64,000 nt of DNA, from contig NZ_JAVDXI010000009.1 in the NCBI RefSeq assembly GCF_031457805.1, positions 1 through 64,000 on the forward strand, in the 5' to 3' direction. Position 1 is the first letter of the stretch, and each line of letters opens with the position of its first letter. This document shows, one piece after another, positions 31,962 to 40,177 of the stretch. The position numbers and the translations under genes are program-made. This DNA comes from Caulobacter sp031457805 (GTDB taxonomy: Bacteria; Pseudomonadota; Alphaproteobacteria; Caulobacterales; Caulobacteraceae). The notes beneath the pieces are model-generated. The model worked only from the letters and a program-made list of their open reading frames with translations, was not told the DNA's origin and searched no databases.

Positions 31962-33200
31962 CTAAACCCGCTCGATGATGATCGCGGGCGCCATGCCGCC
32001 GGCGGCGCACATGGTCACCAGACCACGCTTGAGGTCGCGGCGTTCCAGCTCGTCCAGGATCGTGCCGATCAGGATCGAGCCGGTCGCGCCGATCGGGTGA
32101 CCCAGGGCCATGGCGCCGCCGTTCACATTGACCTTGTCGCGGTCGAGCTTGAGGTCGCGGATGAACTTCTCGGCCACGACCGCGAAGGCCTCGTTGATTT
32201 CCCACAGATCGATGTCGTCAACGGTCAGGCCGGCCTTGGCCAGAGCCTTGCGCGCGGCCGGGACCGGGGCGTTCAGCATGAGGGTCGGGCTGTCGCCGAC
32301 ATTGGCCATGGCGATGACCTTGGCGCGAGGCTTGAGGCCGTTGCGCTGGGCGTAGGCCGGCGAGGCCAGCAGCACCGCCGCCGCGCCGTCCACCACGCCC
32401 GACGAGTTGCCCGCGTGGTGCATGTGCTGGATCTTCAGGTCCGGATAGACCTTGCGGATCAGGCCGCCATAGGTGTTACCGGCCTCGTCGACCGGGATCT
32501 CGGCCAGGGCCGCGAACGAGGCCTTCAGGCTGGCCAGCCCTTCAGCCGTGGTTTGCGGACGCGGGAACTCCTCGTGGTCCAGCGCGACCGAGCCGTCGTC
32601 GCGCAGCACGGGGATCAGGCTCTTGTCGAAGTGACCGCCTTTGATGGCGAGATCGGCGCGGCGCTGGCTCTCCAGGGCCAGGGCGTCGACATCGGCGCGG
32701 GTGATTCCCTCCAGAGTGGCGATGGCGTCGGCGCAGACGCCCTGGTGCGACTGCGGATGACGGGCGCGCAGGCGCAGGTTGCCGCTGTCCAGCATCGGCG
32801 GTGACGTCACGTTCGCGGTGGCCGAGGTGTAGGACATCATCTCGGTCCCACCGGCGATGACCAGGTCCTCCATGCCCGACATGATCGAGGCCGCCGCCAG
32901 GTTCACCGTGGTGATGCCCGAGCCGCAGAAGCGGTCCAGAGTCACGCCGCTGGCGCGGACGTCATAGCCAGCGTCCAGCGCCGCCATGCGGCCCAGGTCC
33001 CCCGCCTGCGACCCGCGCTGGCTGGAGGTGCCCCAGATGATGTCGTCGACTTCAGCGGTGTTGAGGCCGTTGCGCTCGGCCAGGGCCTTCAGGACCGTGG
33101 CGGCCAGGTGCTGGGGATGGAAGTCGGCCAGGGCTCCCTTGCCGACCTTGCCGATGCCGCGCGGGGTGCGGCAGGCGTCGATGATGTAGGCTTCGGCCAT
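31962..33200 (-). CDS. Acetyl-CoA acetyltransferase (thiolase)
   Basis: 412 residues. The nucleophilic Cys is in LDRFCGSGITTVNLAA; the His motif is GGAMALGHPIGATGS and the second Cys motif is VTMCAAGGMAPA; NEAFAV is also present. All thiolase catalytic groups are intact. It could act in fatty-acid breakdown (FadA-like) or acetoacetyl-CoA formation. The LDRFCGSG form and start AYIIDACRTPRGIGKVGKG are more like degradative thiolases than PhaA, but this is not decisive. GGGAGGG precedes the ATG. Confidence 0.93.
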   Translation of the reverse strand: MAEAYIIDACRTPRGIGKVGKGALADFHPQHLAATVLKALAERNGLNTAEVDDIIWGTSSQRGSQAGDLGRMAALDAGYDVRASGVTLDRFCGSGITTVNLAAASIMSGMEDLVIAGGTEMMSYTSATANVTSPPMLDSGNLRLRARHPQSHQGVCADAIATLEGITRADVDALALESQRRADLAIKGGHFDKSLIPVLRDDGSVALDHEEFPRPQTTAEGLASLKASFAALAEIPVDEAGNTYGGLIRKVYPDLKIQHMHHAGNSSGVVDGAAAVLLASPAYAQRNGLKPRAKVIAMANVGDSPTLMLNAPVPAARKALAKAGLTVDDIDLWEINEAFAVVAEKFIRDLKLDRDKVNVNGGAMALGHPIGATGSILIGTILDELERRDLKRGLVTMCAAGGMAPAIIIERV

Positions 33201-33293
33201 TCGGCCCTCCCATGTTCAGTTCGCATCGCCGGTCTTGCTGGCCGGGCTCGATGCGAACTGAACGGGAGGCGCCGCTGGGGCAGTCCAGAGGTT

Positions 33294-34235
33294 TTACGCC
33301 TCTTCGGCCCAGGCCTTGATCAGCTGGTGGGCGATGGCCAGGGGCGGCGGGGCGAACAGGCCCTCGAGCTCGCCCCTGATCAGCTGCTGGGCTTCCTCGC
33401 GGGTGAACCAGCGGACTTCCTCGAGCTCGGTCTGGTCGGGGGCGGCCTCGTCGCTGTCGACGTCGGCGATCAGGCCCATCATCAGCGAGCTGGGCCAGGG
33501 CCAGGGCTGGCTGGAGTGATAGCGGACCGCCGTCGCCTTCAGGCCGGCCTCTTCCTGCAGTTCGCGGGCGCAGGCCTCCTCGATCGTCTCGCCGGGCTCG
33601 ATGAAGCCGGCCAGGGCCGAGAACATGCCCTTGGGCCACATCGCCTGACGGCCCAGCAGGCACTTGCCGTCATGGATCGCCAGCATGATCGCCACCGGAT
33701 CGGTACGTGGGAAGTGCTCGGCCTCGCAGGACGGGCAGACGCGTTTCCAGCCGCCGTCCGAGACCTCGGTCTTCTGGCCGCAGGCGCTGCACCAGCGATG
33801 GCGGCGGCGCCACTCGAACATCGACTTGGCGGTGGCCAGGATGCCGGCGTCGGCAGGCGGCATGGTCGCCGCCGCGCCACGCAGTTCTTCGAACCGGCCC
33901 AGGCCCTGCAACGGCCCTTCGGCGGGGTCCGCCGCGCCTTCGATGTCGACCGCGAAGACCGCGATGTCCTTCCAGAGGCCCAGATACAGCAGCTTCTCGT
34001 TCCCGCCGGCCAGGTCCTGGGCCATGTCGGCGCGCAGATAGGCGATTTGCACGCCCGTGGGCTTGCCGTCGTCGCCGAGGATGTCCTCGACCAGCGGCTT
34101 GCCATTCCACAGCGCGACGGCCAGCGACTCGGGATCGGCCAGCTTTTCGGCGAGGAAGGCCTCGTCGCCGCGACGCTCGCTGTCACGGTCCAGGGGATTG
34201 CCGGCGAAGGTGTTGGTGATGATCGAAAGAGGCAT
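33294..34235 (-). CDS. nudC: NADH pyrophosphatase / NAD-capped RNA hydrolase NudC
   Basis: 313 residues. It has a zinc ribbon (CSACGQKTEV...VCPSCEAEHFPRTDPV), a Nudix box GFIEPGETIEEACARELQEEAG and the NudC-specific SQPWPWPSSLMMGL motif (SQPWPFPxS in other species). It hydrolyses NAD(H) and removes NAD caps from RNA 5' ends. The gene is upstream of, and on the same strand as, the thiolase gene but 93 bp away. Its start is divergent from dnaX. Confidence 0.95.
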   Translation of the reverse strand: MPLSIITNTFAGNPLDRDSERRGDEAFLAEKLADPESLAVALWNGKPLVEDILGDDGKPTGVQIAYLRADMAQDLAGGNEKLLYLGLWKDIAVFAVDIEGAADPAEGPLQGLGRFEELRGAAATMPPADAGILATAKSMFEWRRRHRWCSACGQKTEVSDGGWKRVCPSCEAEHFPRTDPVAIMLAIHDGKCLLGRQAMWPKGMFSALAGFIEPGETIEEACARELQEEAGLKATAVRYHSSQPWPWPSSLMMGLIADVDSDEAAPDQTELEEVRWFTREEAQQLIRGELEGLFAPPPLAIAHQLIKAWAEEA

Positions 34236-34492
34236 GCGCCACTCTGTAGCGTGAGCGGAATGACTCGTCAGCCTTGCATCCTGCGCGATGAGTCGCGATA
34301 TAGGCCTCGGAGATCGGCGCGGACGGAGTCCTCGCCAACCTGGTCAGGGCCGAGAGGCAGCAGCCACAACGAGATCACCTCTGGGTCGTCTGCCGGTCTC
34401 CACCTCATTTCCCTCGAAATTCTGTCAGCAGATGCGCGCGCTTTAGGGCCCGAGGCTTTTGCTGCGCCCTCCGCCCCACTACACTCAGCGCC

Positions 34493-36316
34493 ATGGCCGA
34501 CCACGACGACCTCTCGCCCGATTCCGCGCCGCCGTGGGACGAGGCGCCCGCCGAGCGGGACGAGAACACCGCCGACATCTTCGGCGACGCGCCGGCGGCG
34601 GCCGCCGAGGCGCGCCCCGTGGTCGAGACCCCGCCCGAGGGCGAGAAGGGCGACGCCTACACCGTTCTGGCGCGCAAGTACCGTCCGCGCACCTTCGAGG
34701 ATCTGATCGGCCAGGAGGCCATGGTCCGCACGCTGGCGAATGCGTTCTCGACGGGGCGGATCGCCCACGCCTTCATGCTTACCGGCGTTCGCGGGGTGGG
34801 CAAGACCACGACCGCCCGCCTTCTGGCGCGCGCGCTCAACTACGAGACCGACACCGTCAAGGGGCCCTCGGTCGACCTGACCACCGAAGGCTATCATTGC
34901 CGCGGCATCATCGAGGGCCGGCACATGGACGTGCTGGAGCTGGACGCCGCATCGCGCACCAAGGTCGACGAGATGCGCGAGCTTCTGGACGGGGTGCGCT
35001 ACGCGCCGGTCGAGGCGCGCTACAAGGTCTACATCATCGACGAAGTGCACATGCTGTCGACGGCGGCGTTCAACGCGCTGCTGAAGACGCTGGAAGAGCC
35101 GCCGCCACACGCCAAGTTCATCTTCGCCACCACCGAAATCCGCAAGGTTCCGGTGACGATCCTGTCGCGCTGCCAGCGCTTCGACCTGCGCCGGGTCGAG
35201 CCGGACGTGCTGGTCAAGCACTTCGACCGCATCTCGGCCAAGGAAGGCGCGCGGATCGAGATGGACGCCCTGGCCCTGATCGCCCGCGCGGCGGAGGGTT
35301 CGGTGCGCGACGGTCTCTCCCTGCTGGATCAGGCCATCGTCCAGACCGAGCGGGGCCAGACGGTCACGGCCACGGTGGTCCGCGACATGCTGGGCCTGGC
35401 CGACCGCAGCCAGACCATCGCGCTCTACGAACACGTCATGGCTGGGAAGACGAAGGAGGCTCTTGAGGCCTTCCGCGCCCTGTGGGGTTTCGGCGCCGAC
35501 CCAGCGGTGGTCATGCTCGACGTTCTCGACCACTGCCACGCCTCGGCGGTGTCCAAGGCGCTGGGCCCCGACGCCCTGTCGATGCCCAAGGAGCAGGCTG
35601 CGCGGCTGGCCGCGATCGGCGCCCATACTTCGGCCGGCACGCTGTCGCGTCTGTGGCAGATGCTGCTGAAGGCCCATGACGAGGTGCGCCGCGCGCCCGA
35701 CGCCATGGCTGCGGCCGAGATGGCCCTGATCCGCCTGTGCTATGCGGCGGACCTGCCTGGTCCGGAGGAGGCGCTGAAGGCCCTTCGCGACGGCGCGCCG
35801 GTTGGGGGCGGTGGTCCCGGCGGTGGCGTGTCGATCGGCGGCGGCGCAGGCGGGGCGACAGCTTCTGCCCAGTCTCCAGTGATGATGGCTGCGCCCGGCG
35901 CCCAAGCCATGCCGGTGCTGGCCTCGTTCGACGACGTCATGGCCCTGATCGCCGCCAAGCGCGACATCGGCCTGCGGCTGGATGTCGAGCAGTACGTTCG
36001 CCCGATCAACTTCCGCCCCGGCGCGCTCACCTTCGAGGCCGCGCCCGGCGCGCCCGGAAATCTGGCGGGGCGGCTTGTTCGCTTCCTGAAGGAGCATACC
36101 GGCCAGCCCTGGCTGGTGGCGGCCGAGGGCGGCGGCGGGGCCGAAAGCCTCATGGAGCGCCAGAAGCGCGAGGAGCGCGAGGCGCTGGAGGCCATCAAGC
36201 AAGATCCTTTTGTCGCCTCGGTGCTGTCGGCCTTCCCCGGCGCCGAGATCGTCGAGATCCGCAAGCTCCTCACCCCGGAGGCTCCGCCCCTGGAGCCGGA
36301 CGAGGAAGAGGGCTGA
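34493..36316 (+). CDS. dnaX: DNA polymerase III gamma/tau subunit
   Basis: 607 residues. An acidic N-terminal extension of about 55 residues precedes the AAA+ core: VLARKYRPRTFEDLIGQE, Walker A GVRGVGKTTT, Walker B IIDEVHML, SRC motif ILSRCQRFDLRR. The glycine-rich linker (GGGGPGGG...GGGAGG, about 440-465) divides the clamp-loader part from the tau-like C-terminal domain. The zinc module normally formed by four Cys after Walker A is reduced to one Cys (GYHCRGIIEGRHMD). I see no slippery frameshift signal. It is followed by ybaB and recR, a very common order. Confidence 0.96.
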   Translation: MADHDDLSPDSAPPWDEAPAERDENTADIFGDAPAAAAEARPVVETPPEGEKGDAYTVLARKYRPRTFEDLIGQEAMVRTLANAFSTGRIAHAFMLTGVRGVGKTTTARLLARALNYETDTVKGPSVDLTTEGYHCRGIIEGRHMDVLELDAASRTKVDEMRELLDGVRYAPVEARYKVYIIDEVHMLSTAAFNALLKTLEEPPPHAKFIFATTEIRKVPVTILSRCQRFDLRRVEPDVLVKHFDRISAKEGARIEMDALALIARAAEGSVRDGLSLLDQAIVQTERGQTVTATVVRDMLGLADRSQTIALYEHVMAGKTKEALEAFRALWGFGADPAVVMLDVLDHCHASAVSKALGPDALSMPKEQAARLAAIGAHTSAGTLSRLWQMLLKAHDEVRRAPDAMAAAEMALIRLCYAADLPGPEEALKALRDGAPVGGGGPGGGVSIGGGAGGATASAQSPVMMAAPGAQAMPVLASFDDVMALIAAKRDIGLRLDVEQYVRPINFRPGALTFEAAPGAPGNLAGRLVRFLKEHTGQPWLVAAEGGGGAESLMERQKREEREALEAIKQDPFVASVLSAFPGAEIVEIRKLLTPEAPPLEPDEEEG

Positions 36317-36327
36317 CAAAGGAAGCT

Positions 36328-36410
36328 GTCATCCCGGGCCAGCGCAGCGCAGACCCGGGACCACGGCGAGCGCCGGCGTATCCGGCGGTCCCGGCTTTCG
36401 CCGGGATGAC
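36328..36410. repeat. Intergenic palindromic repeat, GTCATCCCGG/CCGGGATGAC ends
   Basis: Begins GTCATCCCGG (36328-36337) and ends CCGGGATGAC (36401-36410), with inner complementary CGGGACCAC/GGTCCCGG parts. It sits between dnaX and ybaB, inside what is otherwise an operon-like run, with the ybaB ribosome site just after it. It shares terminal decamers with the repeat at 21591-21688. Confidence 0.75.
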
Positions 36411-36433
36411 AAGTAGTTTTGGAGACCAAGACC

Positions 36434-36763
36434 ATGAAAGACCTCGGCGGCCTGATGAAGCAGGCCCAGGCCATGCAACAGAAGCTTCAGGACGCCCAGG
36501 CGCGCCTGGCCGAGAGCACCGTCGAGGGAACCTCTGGCGGCGGCATGGTGACGGTGACGCTGAAGGGCACGGGCGAGTTGGCCAAGGTGGTGCTGGACGA
36601 AAGCCTGATCGAGCCCGGCGAGGGCGAGGTGATCGCCGACCTGATCGTCGCCGCTCACGCCGACGCCAAGAAGAAGCTCGACGCCAAACAGGCCCAGATG
36701 ATGCAGGACGCCGCCGGCCCGATGGCGGGCCTGATGGGCGGTCTGCCTGGGATGAAGTTCTAA
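36434..36763 (+). CDS. ybaB: YbaB/EbfC family nucleoid-associated protein
   Basis: 109 residues. N-terminal helix MKDLGGLMKQAQAMQQKLQD, then GTSGGGMVTVTLKGTGELAKV and the C-terminal helix region with DLIVAAHADAKKKLD, ending in a Met/Gly-rich tail. These are small dimeric DNA-binding proteins. The gene between dnaX and recR is the classical place for ybaB. ATG 36434 has GGAG at about 10 nt; the open frame to 36419 is not needed. Confidence 0.95.
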   Translation: MKDLGGLMKQAQAMQQKLQDAQARLAESTVEGTSGGGMVTVTLKGTGELAKVVLDESLIEPGEGEVIADLIVAAHADAKKKLDAKQAQMMQDAAGPMAGLMGGLPGMKF

Positions 36764-36784
36764 AGCCGGGAGCCGCCATCCTCG

Positions 36785-36855
36785 CCCTTCGACAGGCTTA
36801 CGGTGAGGATCTCTACTGAGCCGAAAATCACCTTCACCCTGAGCTTGCCGAAGGG
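36785..36855. repeat. Intergenic inverted repeat, CCCTTCGACAG / CTTGCCGAAGGG type
   Basis: The ends CCCTTCGACAGGCT (36785-36798) and GAGCTTGCCGAAGGG (36841-36855) are complementary with a few mismatches, and inner parts GGTGAGGAT/ATCACCTTCACC also pair. It lies between ybaB and recR. Confidence 0.65.
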
Positions 36856-36888
36856 GGAGGGAGACGCACCGACTACCCAAAGGACCTG

Positions 36889-37491
36889 ATGGCCGCCTCC
36901 GCCGGACCCGAGATCGAGCGCCTGATCGCCCTGCTGTCCAAGCTGCCGGGCCTGGGTCCGCGTTCGGGCCGGCGTGCGGCCCTCGCGCTGCTGAAGAAGC
37001 GCGACACGCTGCTGGCGCCGTTGGCGACCGCCTTGGCAGAGGCGCAGGCCAAGGTTCGAACCTGCGGGAGCTGCGGTTCGCTGGACGTCACCGATCCTTG
37101 CGCGGTCTGCGCCGACGGCTCGCGCGACGGCCGCCTGCTGTGCGTGGTCGAGGAGGTCGGCTCGGTCTGGGCGATGGAACGCGGCGGCTCGTTCAAGGGG
37201 CGCTATCACGTGCTGGGCGGTCTCTTGTCAGCCCTGGACGGCGTCGGCCCCGAGGCCTTGCGGATCGGCGAACTGGTCGCGCGGGTCGGGGGCGGCGAGG
37301 TGGCCGAGGTGATCCTGGCCCTGCCGGCCACGGTCGACGGCCAGACGACCGCTCACTACATCGCCGACCGTCTGGCTCAGACCAATGTGCCGGTGACCAT
37401 GCTGGCGCGTGGAGTCCCCGTGGGCGGCGACCTCGACTGGCTCGACGACGGCACCATCGCCCAAGCGCTGCGCGCCCGCCGCCCGGCTTGA
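36889..37491 (+). CDS. recR: Recombination mediator protein RecR
   Basis: 200 residues. Order: helix-hairpin-helix LLSKLPGLGPRSGRRAAL, four-Cys zinc finger CGSCGSLDVTDPCAVC (with a short inter-pair spacing), Toprim domain starting LLCVVEEVGSVWAMERGG, and the C-terminal end AQALRARRPA. With RecF and RecO it loads RecA at gaps. AAGGA precedes the ATG. It follows dnaX and ybaB, with a palindromic repeat between each pair. Confidence 0.96.
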   Translation: MAASAGPEIERLIALLSKLPGLGPRSGRRAALALLKKRDTLLAPLATALAEAQAKVRTCGSCGSLDVTDPCAVCADGSRDGRLLCVVEEVGSVWAMERGGSFKGRYHVLGGLLSALDGVGPEALRIGELVARVGGGEVAEVILALPATVDGQTTAHYIADRLAQTNVPVTMLARGVPVGGDLDWLDDGTIAQALRARRPA

Positions 37492-37600
37492 GAAAAATCC
37501 GGGAGCGCTTCTGGAAACCGGCTGACAGCTCCGCTTTCAAAAGCCAAGCTCCCCGTCGTCGCGTCGGGACCGCCGATGCGTCTGTAGAGGGACGATTTTC

Positions 37601-37753
37601 ATGAGTACGCCAGACGACAAGGCCCCTGCGGCCGAGGTCGAAGCCCCACACGTCGCCAAGGTCGGCGTGCACGACAAGGGTCACAACGTGACCAGCTTCA
37701 ACGAGGAGCCGATCAACGGCCTGATCGCCGATATCGCTGACGGCGACGAGTGA
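37601..37753 (+). CDS. Small acidic protein, 50 residues
   Basis: Too short for common ORF cut-offs. ATG 37601 is preceded by AGAGGGA at 8 nt, and the frame ends TGA at 37751-37753. The product begins MSTPDDKAPAAEVEAPHVAK and continues with a VGVHDKGHNVTSFNEEPING segment and an acidic end (IADIADGDE). Codon choice is strongly G/C at third positions. It is soluble and probably disordered. Between recR and rmuC, same strand. I do not recognise a family. Confidence 0.65.
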   Translation: MSTPDDKAPAAEVEAPHVAKVGVHDKGHNVTSFNEEPINGLIADIADGDE

Positions 37754-37806
37754 TGGGAGGTGGCGGCGGCCTTTATGCCGTCGCCGACTTCGGCTAGGAA
37801 CGGAGC

Positions 37807-39096
37807 ATGAACTTCTCCGATCCTTTCCTGATCCTGGCCTTGGTCTTCGCGCTGGCCGCCGTGGCCTTTGGCCTTTGGGCCGTGACCGCGCAACGCCGCG
37901 CCGCGAAGGCCGAGGCCCAGGCGTGGCTCTTGAATGAGCGCCTGGCTCAGGCCGAAGAGCGCCATCGCCTGCTGGAGGACCAGAGCGCCACCCAGATCGA
38001 GCTGATCAAGGCCCAGGCGGCTCAGAGCGCCAACGCCATCGCCGAGCAGCTGATCAAGCGCGCCGACGAGAACGCCAAGAGCCGCGAGCGTCTCGCCGAG
38101 GCCCGGTTGGAGGCTCAACTCAAGCCGGTGGCCGAGACCCTCGCCAAGTTCGAAGCCCAGGTCACCGCCGTGGAGAAGGCGAGGGCCGAGGAGACGGGCG
38201 GCCTGAAAGCCCAGATCACCGCCCTGCTCGAGGCTTCGACCGCCACCCAGGCCGAGGCCCGCAAGCTGTCGGCCGCCCTGCGTCGCGGCGCCGGCGTCCA
38301 AGGCCGCTGGGGCGAGCAGACCCTGCGCAACGTGCTGGAGGCTGCGGGCCTCAACAGCCGCTTCGACTTCCAGGAGCAGTTCAGCGTCGACAGCGACGAG
38401 GGGCGTCGCCGGCCGGACGTGAAGGTCACGCTGCCGGGTGGCGGCGTGTTCGTGATTGACGCCAAGTGCTCGCTCAACGCCTTCCTCGAAGCCCAGGAGG
38501 CGACCGACGAGGTCCTGCGCGAAGCGGCCATGGCCCGTCACGCCCAGAGCGTGCGCACCCACATGCAGGGCCTGTCGTCCAAGGCCTATTGGGACCAGTT
38601 CGCCGGCGAGGGCTCGCCGGACTTCGTGGCGATGTTCGTGCCCGGCGACGGCTTCCTGGCCGCCGCTCTGGATCGCCTGCCCGAGCTGATGGCCGAGGCC
38701 ATGGACCGCCGTGTGGTGCTGGTCACGCCCACGACCCTGTTCGCGCTCTGCAAGGCCGTAGCCTACGGCTGGCGGGCCGAGGACCAGGCCAAGAACGCCG
38801 CCCGCATCGTCGAGGTCGGTCGCGAGCTCTACAAGCGCGTTTCGGTAATGGGAGCGCATGCGGGCGCCATGGGCAAGGCGCTGGAGAGCGCCGTGGGCAA
38901 GTACAACCAGTTCGTCGGCTCGCTGGAGAGCCAGGTCCTGACCCAGGCCAGGCGCTTCGAGGACCTGTCTGTCGACCACGAGGGCAAGGAGATCCCCGAG
39001 CCGCCCATGGTCGATCAGGCGGTGCGGCCTTTGACCAAGCTGAAGGCCGTGGGACAATCTCCCACCTTGACCCTCGGGAATGACACGCCTACCTGA
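37807..39096 (+). CDS. rmuC: DNA recombination protein RmuC
   Basis: 429 residues: an N-terminal membrane anchor (LILALVFALAAVAFGLWAV), a long coiled coil (about 30-155, rich in Ala, Glu, Lys, Arg) and the RmuC nuclease-like domain with GRWGEQTLRNVLEAAGL, RRPDVKVTLPGGGVFVIDAK and FVPGDGFLAAAL. The family limits inversions and other rearrangements at repeats in E. coli; the domain is related to PD-(D/E)xK nucleases. The next gene, def, starts 8 bp after its stop. Confidence 0.94.
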   Translation: MNFSDPFLILALVFALAAVAFGLWAVTAQRRAAKAEAQAWLLNERLAQAEERHRLLEDQSATQIELIKAQAAQSANAIAEQLIKRADENAKSRERLAEARLEAQLKPVAETLAKFEAQVTAVEKARAEETGGLKAQITALLEASTATQAEARKLSAALRRGAGVQGRWGEQTLRNVLEAAGLNSRFDFQEQFSVDSDEGRRRPDVKVTLPGGGVFVIDAKCSLNAFLEAQEATDEVLREAAMARHAQSVRTHMQGLSSKAYWDQFAGEGSPDFVAMFVPGDGFLAAALDRLPELMAEAMDRRVVLVTPTTLFALCKAVAYGWRAEDQAKNAARIVEVGRELYKRVSVMGAHAGAMGKALESAVGKYNQFVGSLESQVLTQARRFEDLSVDHEGKEIPEPPMVDQAVRPLTKLKAVGQSPTLTLGNDTPT

Positions 39097-39104
39097 CCAA
39101 CATC

Positions 39105-39626
39105 ATGACTATCCGTCGCATCCTCACCGTCGATAACGCCGCCGACCTGGCGGTCCTGAAGAAGGTTTCCACCCCGGTGGAGGCCGTCACGGACGAGCTA
39201 CGCGTTCTGATGGATGACATGCTGGAGACCATGTACGACGCCCCCGGCATCGGTTTGGCCGCCGTGCAGATCGGCGAGCCCGTCCGCGTGATCGTCATGG
39301 ACCTGGCCCGTGAGGGCGAGGACAAGGCGCCGCGCTACTTCGTCAATCCCGAGATCCTGGCCTCGTCCGAGGACCTGCAGGGCTATGAAGAAGGCTGCCT
39401 GTCGGTGCCCGAGTACTATGACGAGGTCGAGCGCCCGGCCAAGGTCACCCTGCGCTACATGAACTATCAGGGCGAGACGGTCGTCGAAGAGGCCGAGGGC
39501 CTGTTCGCCGTCTGCATCCAGCACGAGATGGATCACCTGGAAGGCGTCCTCTTCATCGACCACCTCTCGCGCCTGCGCCGCGACCGCGCCATGGCCAAGG
39601 TCAAGAAGGCCCGTCGCGCGGCTTAA
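39105..39626 (+). CDS. def: Peptide deformylase
   Basis: 173 residues with all three deformylase motifs: GIGLAAVQ (motif 1), EGCLSVP (motif 2, metal-binding Cys) and QHEMDHLEG (motif 3, HExxH). It removes the formyl group from new proteins. Formyltransferase fmt lies about 4 kb away on the other strand; in many bacteria def and fmt are adjacent, so here the pair is split. Close behind rmuC. Confidence 0.96.
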   Translation: MTIRRILTVDNAADLAVLKKVSTPVEAVTDELRVLMDDMLETMYDAPGIGLAAVQIGEPVRVIVMDLAREGEDKAPRYFVNPEILASSEDLQGYEEGCLSVPEYYDEVERPAKVTLRYMNYQGETVVEEAEGLFAVCIQHEMDHLEGVLFIDHLSRLRRDRAMAKVKKARRAA

Positions 39627-39633
39627 GGGCGGA

Positions 39634-40113
39634 CTACCGCTTTCGTCCCTCGTTGGTTTCGTAGGGGGCCCCATCCCGGTGGCGGTACGTGCTTTCCCCC
39701 TCCCGCAGGATGAGATCGATATCCGGATAGTCGCAACCGTCCTGATCCGGCCTGCGCGATCCCACCTCCAGCAACAGCACGTCCTGATCTGACCGGTTCT
39801 GGAAGCAGTGACCGTTCGCGACACCAGCCTTGAAGCCCGCGCAGTCGCCGGCTCGCATCACCGTCTCGCCGTCATTCTCCACAAGCACGACCTCGCCCTC
39901 GACCACCCAGGTGAACTCGTCCTCGGCCGTGTGCCAGTGGCGCTGGCTGGACCAGGCGCCGGGCGGCAGGCGCAGCAGGTTGACGCCGAACTGATCCAGC
40001 CCAGCCGCGTCGCCCAGCTTCGTGCGGTGGCGCTGCAGGCAGGGCTGATTGAACGGCGCAGGATAGGCTGTGCCGACGCGGGTGGGGGCGGTGGCGAGAT
40101 CGATCTTGGGCAT
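39634..40113 (-). CDS. Cupin-domain protein
   Basis: 159 residues of a single cupin fold: LRLPPGAWSSQRHWHTAEDEFTWVVEGEVVL is motif 1, with His-x-His and Glu, and GDCAGFKAGVANGHCFQN is motif 2. The metal-binding set appears complete. The start TAYPAPFNQPCLQRHRTKLGDAAGL is typical of a conserved proteobacterial cupin group that lacks an assigned function. Convergent with def, divergent from dapE. Confidence 0.9.
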   Translation of the reverse strand: MPKIDLATAPTRVGTAYPAPFNQPCLQRHRTKLGDAAGLDQFGVNLLRLPPGAWSSQRHWHTAEDEFTWVVEGEVVLVENDGETVMRAGDCAGFKAGVANGHCFQNRSDQDVLLLEVGSRRPDQDGCDYPDIDLILREGESTYRHRDGAPYETNEGRKR

Positions 40114-40177
40114 GACCTACCTTGGAACAAGCGTGCCGAATTTGCGCGGACGCAAGGGGAAGCTTAAAGCCTGCATC

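Noticed and set aside
34493..36316. Programmed frameshift in dnaX
   Set aside because: No A-rich slippery run or Shine-Dalgarno-like stimulator was seen near the glycine-rich linker; gamma could still arise by proteolysis.
34268..36319. 683-residue minus-strand open frame opposite dnaX
   Set aside because: Antisense to a clear dnaX; composition (His/Arg/Gly/Gln-rich) is that of a shadow.
37681..39057. 458-residue minus-strand open frame opposite rmuC
   Set aside because: Antisense to rmuC and to the 50-residue gene; no recognisable domain.
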